From positions 310,001 to 374,000 of the forward strand of contig NZ_JACVWU010000002.1 of the NCBI RefSeq assembly GCF_014596915.1: a stretch of DNA of 64,000 nt. The letters run 5' to 3'. The translations under genes were made by a program, and so were the position numbers. Of this stretch, positions 54,011-61,059 are shown piece after piece (positions within the stretch are counted from its first letter, which is position 1; the number at the start of each line of letters is the position of its first letter). Source of the DNA: Streptomyces sp. TRM68416. Lineage in GTDB: Bacteria; Actinomycetota; Actinomycetes; Streptomycetales; Streptomycetaceae. A model generated the notes under the pieces. That model worked only from the letters and a program-made list of their open reading frames with translations, ran no database searches and was not told where the DNA came from.

Positions 54011-54526
54011 ATGAGTTCGGCTGACGAGATTCTTGACGTCGTTGACGAGGGTGACCGTGTCCTCGGGCAGGCTCCGCGCGGGCGGGTGTATGCGGAGGGC
54101 CTGCGGCATCGGTGTGTGTTCGTCCAGGTCCGGGACGCCGAGGGCCGGCTCTTCGTCCACCGGCGCACCTCGACGAAGCTGGTCTTCCCCTCCCTCTACG
54201 ACATGTTCGTCGGCGGAGTCGTCGGCGCGGGCGAGGCCTACGACGACGCGGCGCTGCGGGAGGCGGAGGAGGAGCTGGGGGTGTCGGGGCTGCCGGAGCC
54301 GGAGTTCCTCTTCAAGTTCCTCTACGAGGACGGCGCCGGGCACGGCTGGTGGTCGGCGGTGTACGAGGTGCGCTGCGAGCTGCCGGTCAGTCCGCAGGTG
54401 GCGGAGGTGGCCTGGCACGCGTTCCTGCCGGAGACCGAGGTGGAGCGGCGGCTGCCGGAGTGGGAGTGGGTGCCGGACGGGCTGGCGGCGTACGAGCGAC
54501 TGAAGGCCCACCGGTCGGGGGCCTGA
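54011..54526 (+). CDS. NUDIX hydrolase
   Basis: A 171-aa pyrophosphohydrolase. The Nudix box reads GGVVGAGEAYDDAALREAEE with ELGV following. The surrounding sequence (ILDVVDEGDRVLGQAPRGRVYAEGLRHRC, VHRRTSTKLVFPSLYDM) resembles the isopentenyl-diphosphate-isomerase-like/YfcD group. The substrate is unknown. The start is ATG 54011 (MSSADEIL). A longer in-frame reading from 53948 lacks conserved character. It precedes the DUF202 pair by 31 nt. Confidence 0.88.
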   Translation: MSSADEILDVVDEGDRVLGQAPRGRVYAEGLRHRCVFVQVRDAEGRLFVHRRTSTKLVFPSLYDMFVGGVVGAGEAYDDAALREAEEELGVSGLPEPEFLFKFLYEDGAGHGWWSAVYEVRCELPVSPQVAEVAWHAFLPETEVERRLPEWEWVPDGLAAYERLKAHRSGA

Positions 54527-54557
54527 GCCGGACCTCGGCCCCAGTAGAGTCGGCCGC

Positions 54558-54950
54558 GTGATCGGATTCGTACGGAACGTCCGCCTGTGGTTCGCGCCCG
54601 GAGAGATCCGGGAGGAGGGCGGTACGCCCGACTACCGGTTCTCGCTGGCGAACGAGCGCACCTTCCTGGCCTGGCTGCGCACCGCGCTCGCCCTGGTCGG
54701 CGGCGGCTTCGCCGTGGACCAGTTCCTGCCGGACCTGCGCTGGGGCTGGCGGGTGGGTCTCGCGCTCGCGCTGCTGGGTGCGGGCGTGCTGTGTGCCCTG
54801 CGTGCGGTCAACCACTGGGTGCGCTGCGAGCAGGCCATGCGGCGCGGTGAGGACCTGCCGGTCTCCCGGTTCCCGGCGCTGCTGAGCGTCGTGGTCGCCG
54901 TCGTGGCGCTGGCGATGGTCGTGGTCGTGCTCGTCGGGTGGGAGGGGTGA
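54558..54950 (+). CDS. DUF202 (YidH-like) membrane protein
   Basis: A 130-aa protein with the DUF202 opening (DYRFSLANERTFLAWLRTALALVGGG) and three TM segments. Function unknown. The start is GTG 54558. It overlaps a second DUF202 gene by 4 nt (GTGA at 54947-54950), and the pair is probably a heteromeric membrane unit. Confidence 0.85.
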   Translation: MIGFVRNVRLWFAPGEIREEGGTPDYRFSLANERTFLAWLRTALALVGGGFAVDQFLPDLRWGWRVGLALALLGAGVLCALRAVNHWVRCEQAMRRGEDLPVSRFPALLSVVVAVVALAMVVVVLVGWEG

Positions 54951-55270
54951 CGCCGGCGGCGCGGCCCGAGCGGGACCCCGGGCTGCAGCCGGAGCGGACC
55001 CGGCTCGCCTGGCGCCGTACGACACTGGCGGCGACCGTGGCCGCCGTACTCGCCCTGCGGAGCGCCCTGCAGTCCGGGCTCTCCGCGGCCGGTGTCGTCG
55101 TCGGCGCCCTGTGCCTCCTCCTCTGGCTGGGCTTCCTGTCCGTCGCCCAGCGCCGCGTCCTCGCCCTCTCCGCAACGGCACGCCCTCCGGCCCTCACCCC
55201 CCGGCACGCCACCGCGGCGATCCTGTGCACGGTGGCACTGGCGGCGTGCGGAGCGGCGCTGGTGCTTTAG
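54947..55270 (+). CDS. Second DUF202 membrane protein
   Basis: A 107-aa protein with a DUF202-like core (DPGLQPERTRLAWRRTTLAATVAAVLALR) and three predicted TM segments. I place the start at GTG 54947, overlapping the previous stop; GTG 54938 would add three residues. It is followed by dispersed repeat copy 2. Function unknown. Confidence 0.82.
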   Translation: MTPAARPERDPGLQPERTRLAWRRTTLAATVAAVLALRSALQSGLSAAGVVVGALCLLLWLGFLSVAQRRVLALSATARPPALTPRHATAAILCTVALAACGAALVL

Positions 55271-55282
55271 CGCTCCGCCGGG

Positions 55283-55384
55283 TGCCGTGTTGTGTCGTCG
55301 TTCGGGTGCGGGCTCGTTGTGGCTGGTCGCGCCCCACGGCGGAGCCGCTTGTCGACACGGCCCCGCGCCTCTTTGGGGCGCTGC
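55283..55384 (+). repeat. Dispersed intergenic repeat, copy 2
   Basis: This copy matches 19288-19392: TGCCGTG, GTTGTGGCTGGTCGCGCC, GGCGGAGCCGC and a terminal GCGCCTC-TTT-GGGGCGC hairpin with one G-T pair. It occupies the whole gap between the second DUF202 gene and the oxidoreductase end and may act as a bidirectional terminator. Confidence 0.7.
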
Positions 55385-55399
55385 GGCCGGCGGCCGGTG

Positions 55400-56347
55400 C
55401 TACGACTCCGTCTCGTCCTCCCAGTCCACCGTCACCACGATCTTCCCGCGGGTGCGGCCCTCCTCGTTCAGGCGGTGGGCGTCCGCCGCGCGCTCCAGGG
55501 GGAACGTCTCGGAGACGTGGACGTCGATCACGCCCTGCTCGGCGAGTTCGGTCAGGTGGAGGAGGTCGGCGGGGTCGGGGCGGACGAAGTAGTAGCGGCC
55601 GCCGTAGTCGACGACGTCGCCGTCGGCGATGGAGGCCAGGCGGCCCTCGGGGGCCAGGAGGTTGGCCGAGGCCTTCAGTGCCTCGCCGCCGACGGTGTCG
55701 AAGACCGCGTGCACGCCCTCGGGGGCCAGCCCGCGCACCCGTTCGGAGAGGCCGTCGCCGTACTCGACCGGCTCGCCGCCGAGGCCGCGGACGTAGTCGT
55801 GGTTGCGTTCGCTCGCCGTGCCGATGACCCGGGCGCCGAGGTGGCGGGCGAGTTGGACGGCGACGGAGCCGACCCCGCCGGCCGCGGCGTGCACGAGGAC
55901 GGTCTCGCCGCGTTTCACCCGGAGCACGCCGACCAGCACCTGGTAGGCGGTCAGCCCCACCAGGGGCAGTCCGGCGGCCTGCTCGAAGGTCAGGTTGCGC
56001 GGCTTGCGGGCGAGGGTGCGCACGGGGGCGGCGACGTACTCGGCGAAGGTGCCGCGGGAGAGGAAGTCCTCGCGCACGTATCCGATGACCTCGTCGCCGA
56101 CGGCGAACTCCGAGACGGAGGCCCCCGGCTGGACCACCACACCGGAGACGTCCCACCCCGGTACCACCGGGAAGACGGTGTCGAGGATGCCGTCGAGGTA
56201 GCCCTCGCGGCACTTCCAGTCGACCGGGTTGACGGCCGCCGCCCGTACCTTGACCAGCACGGAGTCGGGTCCGACCTTGGGGTCGCGCACGTCCCCGTAG
56301 GCGAGGACGTCGGCGCCGCCGTAGCGTGAGTAACTGATGGCCTTCAT
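55400..56347 (-). CDS. Zinc-independent quinone-oxidoreductase-like NADP(H) enzyme (MDR superfamily)
   Basis: A 315-aa medium-chain dehydrogenase/reductase. The N-terminal GroES-like domain has AAVNPVDWKCREG and GWDVSGVVVQPG. The Rossmann nucleotide motif is VHAAAGGVGSVAVQLARHLGA. It lacks the structural zinc cysteine cluster. The C-terminal HRLNEEGRTRGKIVVTV is typical. The substrate is unknown. The start is ATG 56347 behind GGAGGG. Confidence 0.9.
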   Translation of the reverse strand: MKAISYSRYGGADVLAYGDVRDPKVGPDSVLVKVRAAAVNPVDWKCREGYLDGILDTVFPVVPGWDVSGVVVQPGASVSEFAVGDEVIGYVREDFLSRGTFAEYVAAPVRTLARKPRNLTFEQAAGLPLVGLTAYQVLVGVLRVKRGETVLVHAAAGGVGSVAVQLARHLGARVIGTASERNHDYVRGLGGEPVEYGDGLSERVRGLAPEGVHAVFDTVGGEALKASANLLAPEGRLASIADGDVVDYGGRYYFVRPDPADLLHLTELAEQGVIDVHVSETFPLERAADAHRLNEEGRTRGKIVVTVDWEDETES

Positions 56348-56459
56348 GGCTTCGACCCTCCGGGGTACCCGAACGCCACGCAAGCCGAATGACCGGATAT
56401 GGGCCGTTCGCGTGGCAGCCTGTCCGTCGTCATCATTCGCACCCTCGAAGGTGAGCACC

Positions 56460-56756
56460 ATGACCACCCTCCACCAGGAACACCCTTCCCACACCCACGT
56501 CCACGGACCCGGCTGCGGGCACACGGAGGTGCCGCACGGAGACCACGTCGACTACGCGCACAACGGGCATCTGCACCGTGAGCACAGCGGCCACTGGGAC
56601 GAGTGCGAGCCGGGTGGGCACACCGCCCACGAGGACCATGGACACCAGCACGGGGAGGCCTGTGGGCACGAGAGCGTCCTGCACGGAGACCACGTCGACT
56701 ACCTGCACGACGGCCACCGGCACGCCGCCCACGACGGCCACTGGGACGACCACTAG
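56460..56756 (+). CDS. Small His-rich metal-binding protein
   Basis: A 98-aa protein with 27 histidines and three cysteines. Two copies of a CGH-x3-V-x-HGDHVDY-x-H-x-GH module begin near residues 19 and 68, so the protein arose by internal duplication. There is no signal peptide or TM segment, which suggests a cytosolic zinc, nickel or copper buffer or chaperone. The start is ATG 56460 behind GAAGG. It is divergent from the MDR gene by 112 nt. The azt zinc locus is 3 kb away, but no Zur box was seen in its promoter. Confidence 0.75.
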   Translation: MTTLHQEHPSHTHVHGPGCGHTEVPHGDHVDYAHNGHLHREHSGHWDECEPGGHTAHEDHGHQHGEACGHESVLHGDHVDYLHDGHRHAAHDGHWDDH

Positions 56757-56787
56757 AGCCCGCCCCGAGAGGGCCGGAAAGCGCCGC

Positions 56788-56826
56788 CCGACAGCTCCCC
56801 GACGTTCTCCCGCGGGGAGCTGTCGG
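56788..56826 (+). terminator. Terminator after the His-rich gene
   Basis: A perfect 14-bp stem (CCGACAGCTCCCCG at 56788-56801 with 56813-56826) has an 11-nt loop. It begins 32 nt after the stop and precedes the TetR-type operator of the next operon. Confidence 0.8.
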
Positions 56827-56869
56827 CCTATCGTGGCTCCGATCACGTTGGGCTCACCCACTGGACGAC

Positions 56870-56887
56870 ATACCGACCGGTCGGCAT
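56870..56887. promoter_or_regulatory. TetR-type operator before the kinase/acyl-CoA dehydrogenase operon
   Basis: ATACCGACCGGTCGGCAT contains a perfect 12-bp palindrome (CCGACCGGTCGG) and near-symmetric flanks. The half ATACCGACCGGT recurs at 60908-60923 in front of the SDR gene. A TetR regulator gene lies between these two units. Confidence 0.65.
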
Positions 56888-56926
56888 CATTGGTCGGGTC
56901 CCGTTCACCTGCCCGTAGGAGCACCG

Positions 56927-57964
56927 ATGAGCCCCGACCACCCGCCCGGACTCGATCTCGACCGGCTGCGCACGCTGCTCGACCGCGAGCGGCCCGGCCT
57001 GGTGCAAGGACCGCTGACCGGCCGGCTGATCGAGGGTGGACGGTCGAACCTCACCTACGCGCTCTCCGACGGCACCTCGCGCTGGGTGGTACGGCGGCCT
57101 CCGCTCGGCCACGTCCTGGCCACCGCGCACGACATGAAGCGCGAGCACCGGGTGATCAGCGCGCTGCACCCGACGGACGTACCCGTGCCGCGCCCGGTCC
57201 TGCTGTGCGAGGACGACGACGTGCTCGGGGCGCCGTTCTACGTCATGGAGTTCGTCGAGGGCACCCCGTACCGCACCGCCGACCAGCTCGCCGCGCTGGG
57301 CCCGGAGCGCACCCGTCAGGCGGTGCTCTCGCTGGTGGACACGCTCGTGGACCTGCACGCGGTGGACCCCGCCGAGGTGGGCCTCGCCGACTTCGGCCGC
57401 CCCGAGGGCTTCCTCGACCGGCAGCTGCGGCGCTGGGGGAAGCAGCTGGACGCCTCCCGCAACCGTGAGCTGGCCGGCATCGACGAGCTGCACGCCACCC
57501 TCGGGCGACGGCTGCCCACCTCGCCCGCCCCGGCGGTCGTGCACGGCGACTACCGGCTGGACAACGTCCTCATCGGTAGCGAGCCACCAAAGGGTGCCGA
57601 CCGGATCAAGGCCGTACTCGACTGGGAGATGTCGACGCTCGGCGATCCGCTGACCGACCTGGGGCTGCTGGTGATGTACAGCCTGCCGCTGGGCATGGCC
57701 GACTCCCCCGTCTCCACCACCGCCGAGGCGCCGGGCCACCCGGACCCGGCCGAGCTGATCGAGCGGTACGCCGTGCGCTCGGGGCGCGACGTCTCCGCGG
57801 TCTCCTGGTACACGGCGTTCGCCTGGTTCAAGCTCGCCGTGATCCTGGAGGGCATCCACTACCGCTACACCCTGGGCCAGACGGTCGGGCGCGGCTTCGA
57901 CCGCATCGGCGATCTGGTCCCGGTCTTCATCGACCACGGTCTGACCACTCTTCAGGAAGGCTGA
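56927..57964 (+). CDS. APH-family kinase of acyl-CoA catabolism (ACAD10/11-kinase-like)
   Basis: A 345-aa phosphotransferase with the aminoglycoside-phosphotransferase fold: an N-lobe with GRLIEGGRSNLTYAL, catalytic loop VVHGDYRLDNVLI, and metal motif VLDWEMSTLGDPLTDLG. Family members next to acyl-CoA dehydrogenases phosphorylate 4-hydroxyacyl-CoA (LvaA in levulinate use; the fused kinase domains of ACAD10/11). That role is inferred here from the dehydrogenase gene 6 nt downstream. ATG 56927 has TAGGAG. An operator lies 40 nt upstream. Confidence 0.88.
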   Translation: MSPDHPPGLDLDRLRTLLDRERPGLVQGPLTGRLIEGGRSNLTYALSDGTSRWVVRRPPLGHVLATAHDMKREHRVISALHPTDVPVPRPVLLCEDDDVLGAPFYVMEFVEGTPYRTADQLAALGPERTRQAVLSLVDTLVDLHAVDPAEVGLADFGRPEGFLDRQLRRWGKQLDASRNRELAGIDELHATLGRRLPTSPAPAVVHGDYRLDNVLIGSEPPKGADRIKAVLDWEMSTLGDPLTDLGLLVMYSLPLGMADSPVSTTAEAPGHPDPAELIERYAVRSGRDVSAVSWYTAFAWFKLAVILEGIHYRYTLGQTVGRGFDRIGDLVPVFIDHGLTTLQEG

Positions 57965-57970
57965 CGGGAC

Positions 57971-59185
57971 ATGGACTTCGCGTTCGACGCACGCACCGAG
58001 GAGCTGCGCGCCAAGCTGCTCGCCTTCATGGACGAGTACGTCTACCCGGCCGAGGCGGTGGCGGAGGAGCAGCGGGCCGCCCTGGCGTCGCCGTGGGACA
58101 CGCCGGCCGTGGTGGAGGAGCTCAAGGACCAGGCGCGCAGGCAGGGCCTGTGGAACCTCTTTCTGCCGGACTCCGCGTACGGCGCCGGCCTGACGAACCT
58201 CCAGTACGCCCCGCTCGCCGAGATCACCGGCCGTTCCCCGCAGTTGGCGCCGACCGCGCTGAACTGCGCGGCGCCCGACACCGGCAACATGGAGGTGCTG
58301 TACCAGTTCGGCGACGAGCGGCAGAAGAAGCAGTGGCTGGAGCCGCTGCTGGCGGGCGAGATCCGCTCGGCGTTCGCGATGACCGAGCCGGACGTGGCCT
58401 CGTCCGACGCCACGAACATCACCACGCACATCGAGCGGGACGGCGACGAGTACGTCATCACCGGCCGCAAGTGGTACATCTCCGGGGCGATGAACCCGGA
58501 CTGCGCGATCTTCATCGTGATGGGCAAGACGGACCCGGACGGTGCGGACATCCGCCGTCAGCAGTCCATGGTGCTGGTGCCCCGGGACACGCCCGGGGTG
58601 ACGGTGCGGCGCGCCATGCAGGTGTTCGGGTACGAGGACCACTACCACGGCGGCCACGCCGAGGTGATCTTCGACCACGCGCGCGTGCCGGTGTCGAACC
58701 TGATCGGCGAGGAGGGCGGCGGTTTCGCCATCGCCCAGGCGCGGCTGGGTCCCGGCCGGATCCACCACTGCATGCGGCTGATCGGCATGGCCGAGCGGGC
58801 GATCGAGCTGATGTGCCGGCGGGCCGTCTCGCGTACCGCGTTCGGGAAGGCGCTGGCCCAGCAGGGTGTCGTGCACAACTGGATCGCGGATGCGCGCGTG
58901 ACGGTGGAGCAGTTGCGGCTGCTGGTGCTGAAGACGGCGTGGCTGATGGACACCGTCGGCAACCGGGGGGCGCACACCGAGATCCAGGCCATCAAGATCG
59001 CCACGCCGCGTGCGGTCGTCGACATCATCGACCGGGCGATCCAGTTGCACGGCGCGGGTGGCGTCAGCCAGGACCTCCCGCTGGCCGAGCTGTACGCGGC
59101 TGCCCGGACGCTGATGATCGCCGACGGGCCGGACGAGGTGCATCAGCGGTCGCTGGCGCGGCGGGAGCTGAAGAAGTATCTGTGA
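57971..59185 (+). CDS. Acyl-CoA dehydrogenase (ACAD10/11-like)
   Basis: A 404-aa FAD flavoenzyme. Landmarks are FAMTEPDVASSDATNI (FAD/substrate contact), YVITGRKWYISGA, QVFGYEDHYHGGHAEVIFDHARVP, and C-terminal IQLHGAGGVSQDLPLAELYAAARTLMIADGPDEVH. It pairs with the upstream APH-like kinase, as in ACAD10/11 and Lva pathways, where the dehydrogenase converts the phosphorylated 4-hydroxyacyl-CoA toward an enoyl-CoA. The start is ATG 57971. It ends at a perfect 16-bp hairpin. Confidence 0.93.
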   Translation: MDFAFDARTEELRAKLLAFMDEYVYPAEAVAEEQRAALASPWDTPAVVEELKDQARRQGLWNLFLPDSAYGAGLTNLQYAPLAEITGRSPQLAPTALNCAAPDTGNMEVLYQFGDERQKKQWLEPLLAGEIRSAFAMTEPDVASSDATNITTHIERDGDEYVITGRKWYISGAMNPDCAIFIVMGKTDPDGADIRRQQSMVLVPRDTPGVTVRRAMQVFGYEDHYHGGHAEVIFDHARVPVSNLIGEEGGGFAIAQARLGPGRIHHCMRLIGMAERAIELMCRRAVSRTAFGKALAQQGVVHNWIADARVTVEQLRLLVLKTAWLMDTVGNRGAHTEIQAIKIATPRAVVDIIDRAIQLHGAGGVSQDLPLAELYAAARTLMIADGPDEVHQRSLARRELKKYL

Positions 59186-59193
59186 GGTGATGG

Positions 59194-59230
59194 GCAAAGG
59201 GGCGACCACCCGGGGTGGTCGCCCCTTTGC
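59194..59230. terminator. Bidirectional terminator, 16-bp stem with A/T flanks
   Basis: GCAAAGGGGCGACCAC (59194-59209) pairs perfectly with 59215-59230 around loop CCGGG. The AAA and TTT within the stem ends help termination in both directions, between the dehydrogenase and tetR genes. Confidence 0.88.
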
Positions 59231-59239
59231 ACGTCGGTC

Positions 59240-59833
59240 TCAGGGCCGCAGCGCCCGCAGCAGCAGGTCCGCCAGGTGGTCGGCGACCTGCTGGGGGGTG
59301 AGGGGGCCGTCGGGGCGGTACCAGGTCGACAGGTGGTGGATCGAGCCGAAGTGGTAGTCGACCACGAGGTCGGCCGGGGTCGCCCGGGAGAAGACGCCCG
59401 CCTCCTGGCCCTCCTCGATGAGCGCGCGGAAGCGTTCGTGGTAGCGGCGGCGTTCGGCGCGCACCTGCTTGTTCTTCTCCGGGCTCAGGTGGTGCATGGA
59501 GCGGAAGAAGATGGACGCGTCGTCGAGGTTCTCGATCGTGGTGACGACGACGTCGGCCGCCGCGGCCCGCAGCCGCTTCTCGATCGGCTCGTCGGCGCCC
59601 GCGAAGGCGTCCAGGCGCTCCTGCTGGACGCGCAGCACGCGCGCGTACACCTCGTGCAGGAGGTCGTCCTTGGAGCCGAAGTAGTGGTAGAGCGCCCCCT
59701 TGGTGACGCCGGCCGCCTCGACGATCTCCTGTACCGAGGTGCGGTCGTAGCCCTGCTCGGCGAAGAGCCGGGTGGCGGCGGCCAGCAGCCGCTGTGGGAC
59801 GGGGGTGCCGTCTCCGTCCGTCGTCCTGGGCAC
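59240..59833 (-). CDS. TetR-family transcriptional regulator
   Basis: A 197-aa regulator with an N-terminal helix-turn-helix (RLLAAATRLFAEQGYDRTSV, EIVEAAGVTKGALYHYFGSKDDLL) and a helical ligand domain resembling acyl-CoA-responsive TetRs. I start at GTG 59833 (VPRTTDGDG) behind AGGTGG; an in-frame GTG near 59868 is possible. Operators shared by the flanking kinase operon and SDR gene make it the likely local repressor, with an acyl-CoA ligand inferred. The region just upstream is the remnant of an acyl-CoA ligase. Confidence 0.9.
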   Translation of the reverse strand: MPRTTDGDGTPVPQRLLAAATRLFAEQGYDRTSVQEIVEAAGVTKGALYHYFGSKDDLLHEVYARVLRVQQERLDAFAGADEPIEKRLRAAAADVVVTTIENLDDASIFFRSMHHLSPEKNKQVRAERRRYHERFRALIEEGQEAGVFSRATPADLVVDYHFGSIHHLSTWYRPDGPLTPQQVADHLADLLLRALRP

Positions 59834-59879
59834 TGTGCCGCCACCTGCCTTCCGAAAGATGTCCACTAACAGTCTTGCG

Positions 59880-60101
59880 CTCGGGAACAGTGTCCCGCCG
59901 GAGGATCTTCCCACTTGCCGTCCCCGGCAGGTCGGGCAGTGTCTCCACCCGACGCGGTTTTTGCCGGCGGTCGGTCTCTCCTCGCCGTGCACGGCGAGCG
60001 CGTCGGGGTCAGTGTCGGCCTCGGGACGCAGGCCGACGTACGTCTTCACCGTCTCTGCGCGGTACCCGTCGGGCACCCGGACGACGGCCGCCTCGCGCGT
60101 C
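59880..60101 (-). pseudogene. C-terminal remnant of an acyl-CoA ligase (AMP-forming), frameshifted
   Basis: Read on the minus strand from just after the SDR stop, one frame gives VPDGYRAETVKTYVGLRPEA, typical of the ligase C-terminal subdomain. After a frame change near 59940-59960 another frame gives LPDLPGTASGKILRRDTV, the A10 catalytic-lysine motif and C-terminus of fatty-acyl-CoA ligases. The rest of the ~500-codon gene is gone. It lies where an SDR-ligase-TetR operon would place the ligase, so this is a deleted and frameshifted relic. Confidence 0.75.
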
Positions 60102-60103
60102 CC

Positions 60104-60868
60104 TCACCGCGCCGCCTCCCACTTCTGCTGGATGTGGTTCATGGTGGACAGCCAGCGGTCGGGGTCACCCGCCCTGGCCCGGTAGTACTCGGCGACCTCG
60201 GGGTGCGGCAGGATCAGGAAGCGGTCGTCCTCGATGCCCTTGAACAGGGCGTCGGCCACGTCGTCCGGCTCGATCGCGGTCGGCTGGAGCACCAGCTCGC
60301 CGGCGCTGCCGCTGGCGGTGAGCATGTCGGTGCGCACGCCCTGCGGGCAGATCGCGTGGACCTTGATGCCGCGGTGCCGGTACGTCAGCGACAGCCACTC
60401 GGCGAAGGCGTACGCGCCGTGCTTGGTGACGCTGTAGGGTGCGGCGCCGATCATGGTGAGCAGCCCGGCGGCGGAGACGGTGGAGACGAACCGCCCCTGC
60501 CCGCGCTCCACCCACCCCGGGATCAGCTCCTGCGCGGCCCGGACATGGGCCATGACATTGACGTCCCAGGCGAGCGCCCAGACGTCCGCGTCGGCGGCCT
60601 CGGTGCCACCGGAGGCGACACCGGCGTTGGCGCAGTACACGTCCACGCTCCCGCCGAGCGCCTCCCGCGCGGCCCCGACGACGGCGGAGGCGTCCCCCGG
60701 CACCGCGATCCCGCCGACCTCGGCGGCAACGGCCTCGGCCTTGGCCGCGTCCAGATCGTTGACGACGACCCGGGCCCCGGCGGCGGCGAACTTCCGCGCC
60801 AGCGCCGCCCCGATCCCACCGCCGGCCCCGGTGACGACCACTCCGGCATCCTGCAGCGCTTCCACCAT
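60104..60868 (-). CDS. Short-chain dehydrogenase/reductase
   Basis: A 254-aa classical SDR: cofactor motif VVTGAGGGIGAALARKFA, Asp in VVVNDLDAAK (NAD preference likely), CANAGVAS, catalytic Ser in STVSAAGLL, and YSVTKHG (Tyr-x3-Lys). The substrate is probably a hydroxyacyl or alcohol intermediate of the same pathway as the neighbouring acyl-CoA genes (inference). ATG 60868 has AAGGAG. A half-conserved TetR-type operator lies 40 nt upstream (60908-60923). Confidence 0.92.
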   Translation of the reverse strand: MVEALQDAGVVVTGAGGGIGAALARKFAAAGARVVVNDLDAAKAEAVAAEVGGIAVPGDASAVVGAAREALGGSVDVYCANAGVASGGTEAADADVWALAWDVNVMAHVRAAQELIPGWVERGQGRFVSTVSAAGLLTMIGAAPYSVTKHGAYAFAEWLSLTYRHRGIKVHAICPQGVRTDMLTASGSAGELVLQPTAIEPDDVADALFKGIEDDRFLILPHPEVAEYYRARAGDPDRWLSTMNHIQQKWEAAR

Positions 60869-60907
60869 CGGGGCTCCTTCGACGTACGGCACACGATTCG
60901 ACGTCAG

Positions 60908-60923
60908 ACTAACCGGTCGGTAT
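60908..60923 (-). promoter_or_regulatory. Second copy of the TetR-type operator, before the SDR gene
   Basis: On the minus strand ATACCGACCGGTTAGT matches the first 12 bases of the 56870-56887 site exactly; the second half is degenerate. It lies 40 nt upstream of the SDR start. Confidence 0.55.
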
Positions 60924-60950
60924 GTTGATGAGAAGGGCAGGGAAGACGTG

Positions 60951-61016
60951 CTTTGGGGGCGCGAGGCCGCATCGATGTGCGGCTCCGCCGCGTGGGCGCG
61001 ACAAGCCACAACGCGC
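60951..61016 (-). repeat. Dispersed intergenic repeat, copy 3 (inverted, partial)
   Basis: On the minus strand it reads GTTGTGGCTTGTCGCGCC, GGCGGAGCCGC and then GCGCCCCCAAAG. It matches copies at 19288 and 55283 but has lost the complete terminal hairpin. It lies directly upstream of the DUF1343 gene. Confidence 0.65.
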
Positions 61017-61059
61017 CAGCAGCTTACGATCCACACCAACCACCCCCTACCGTTCCGTC

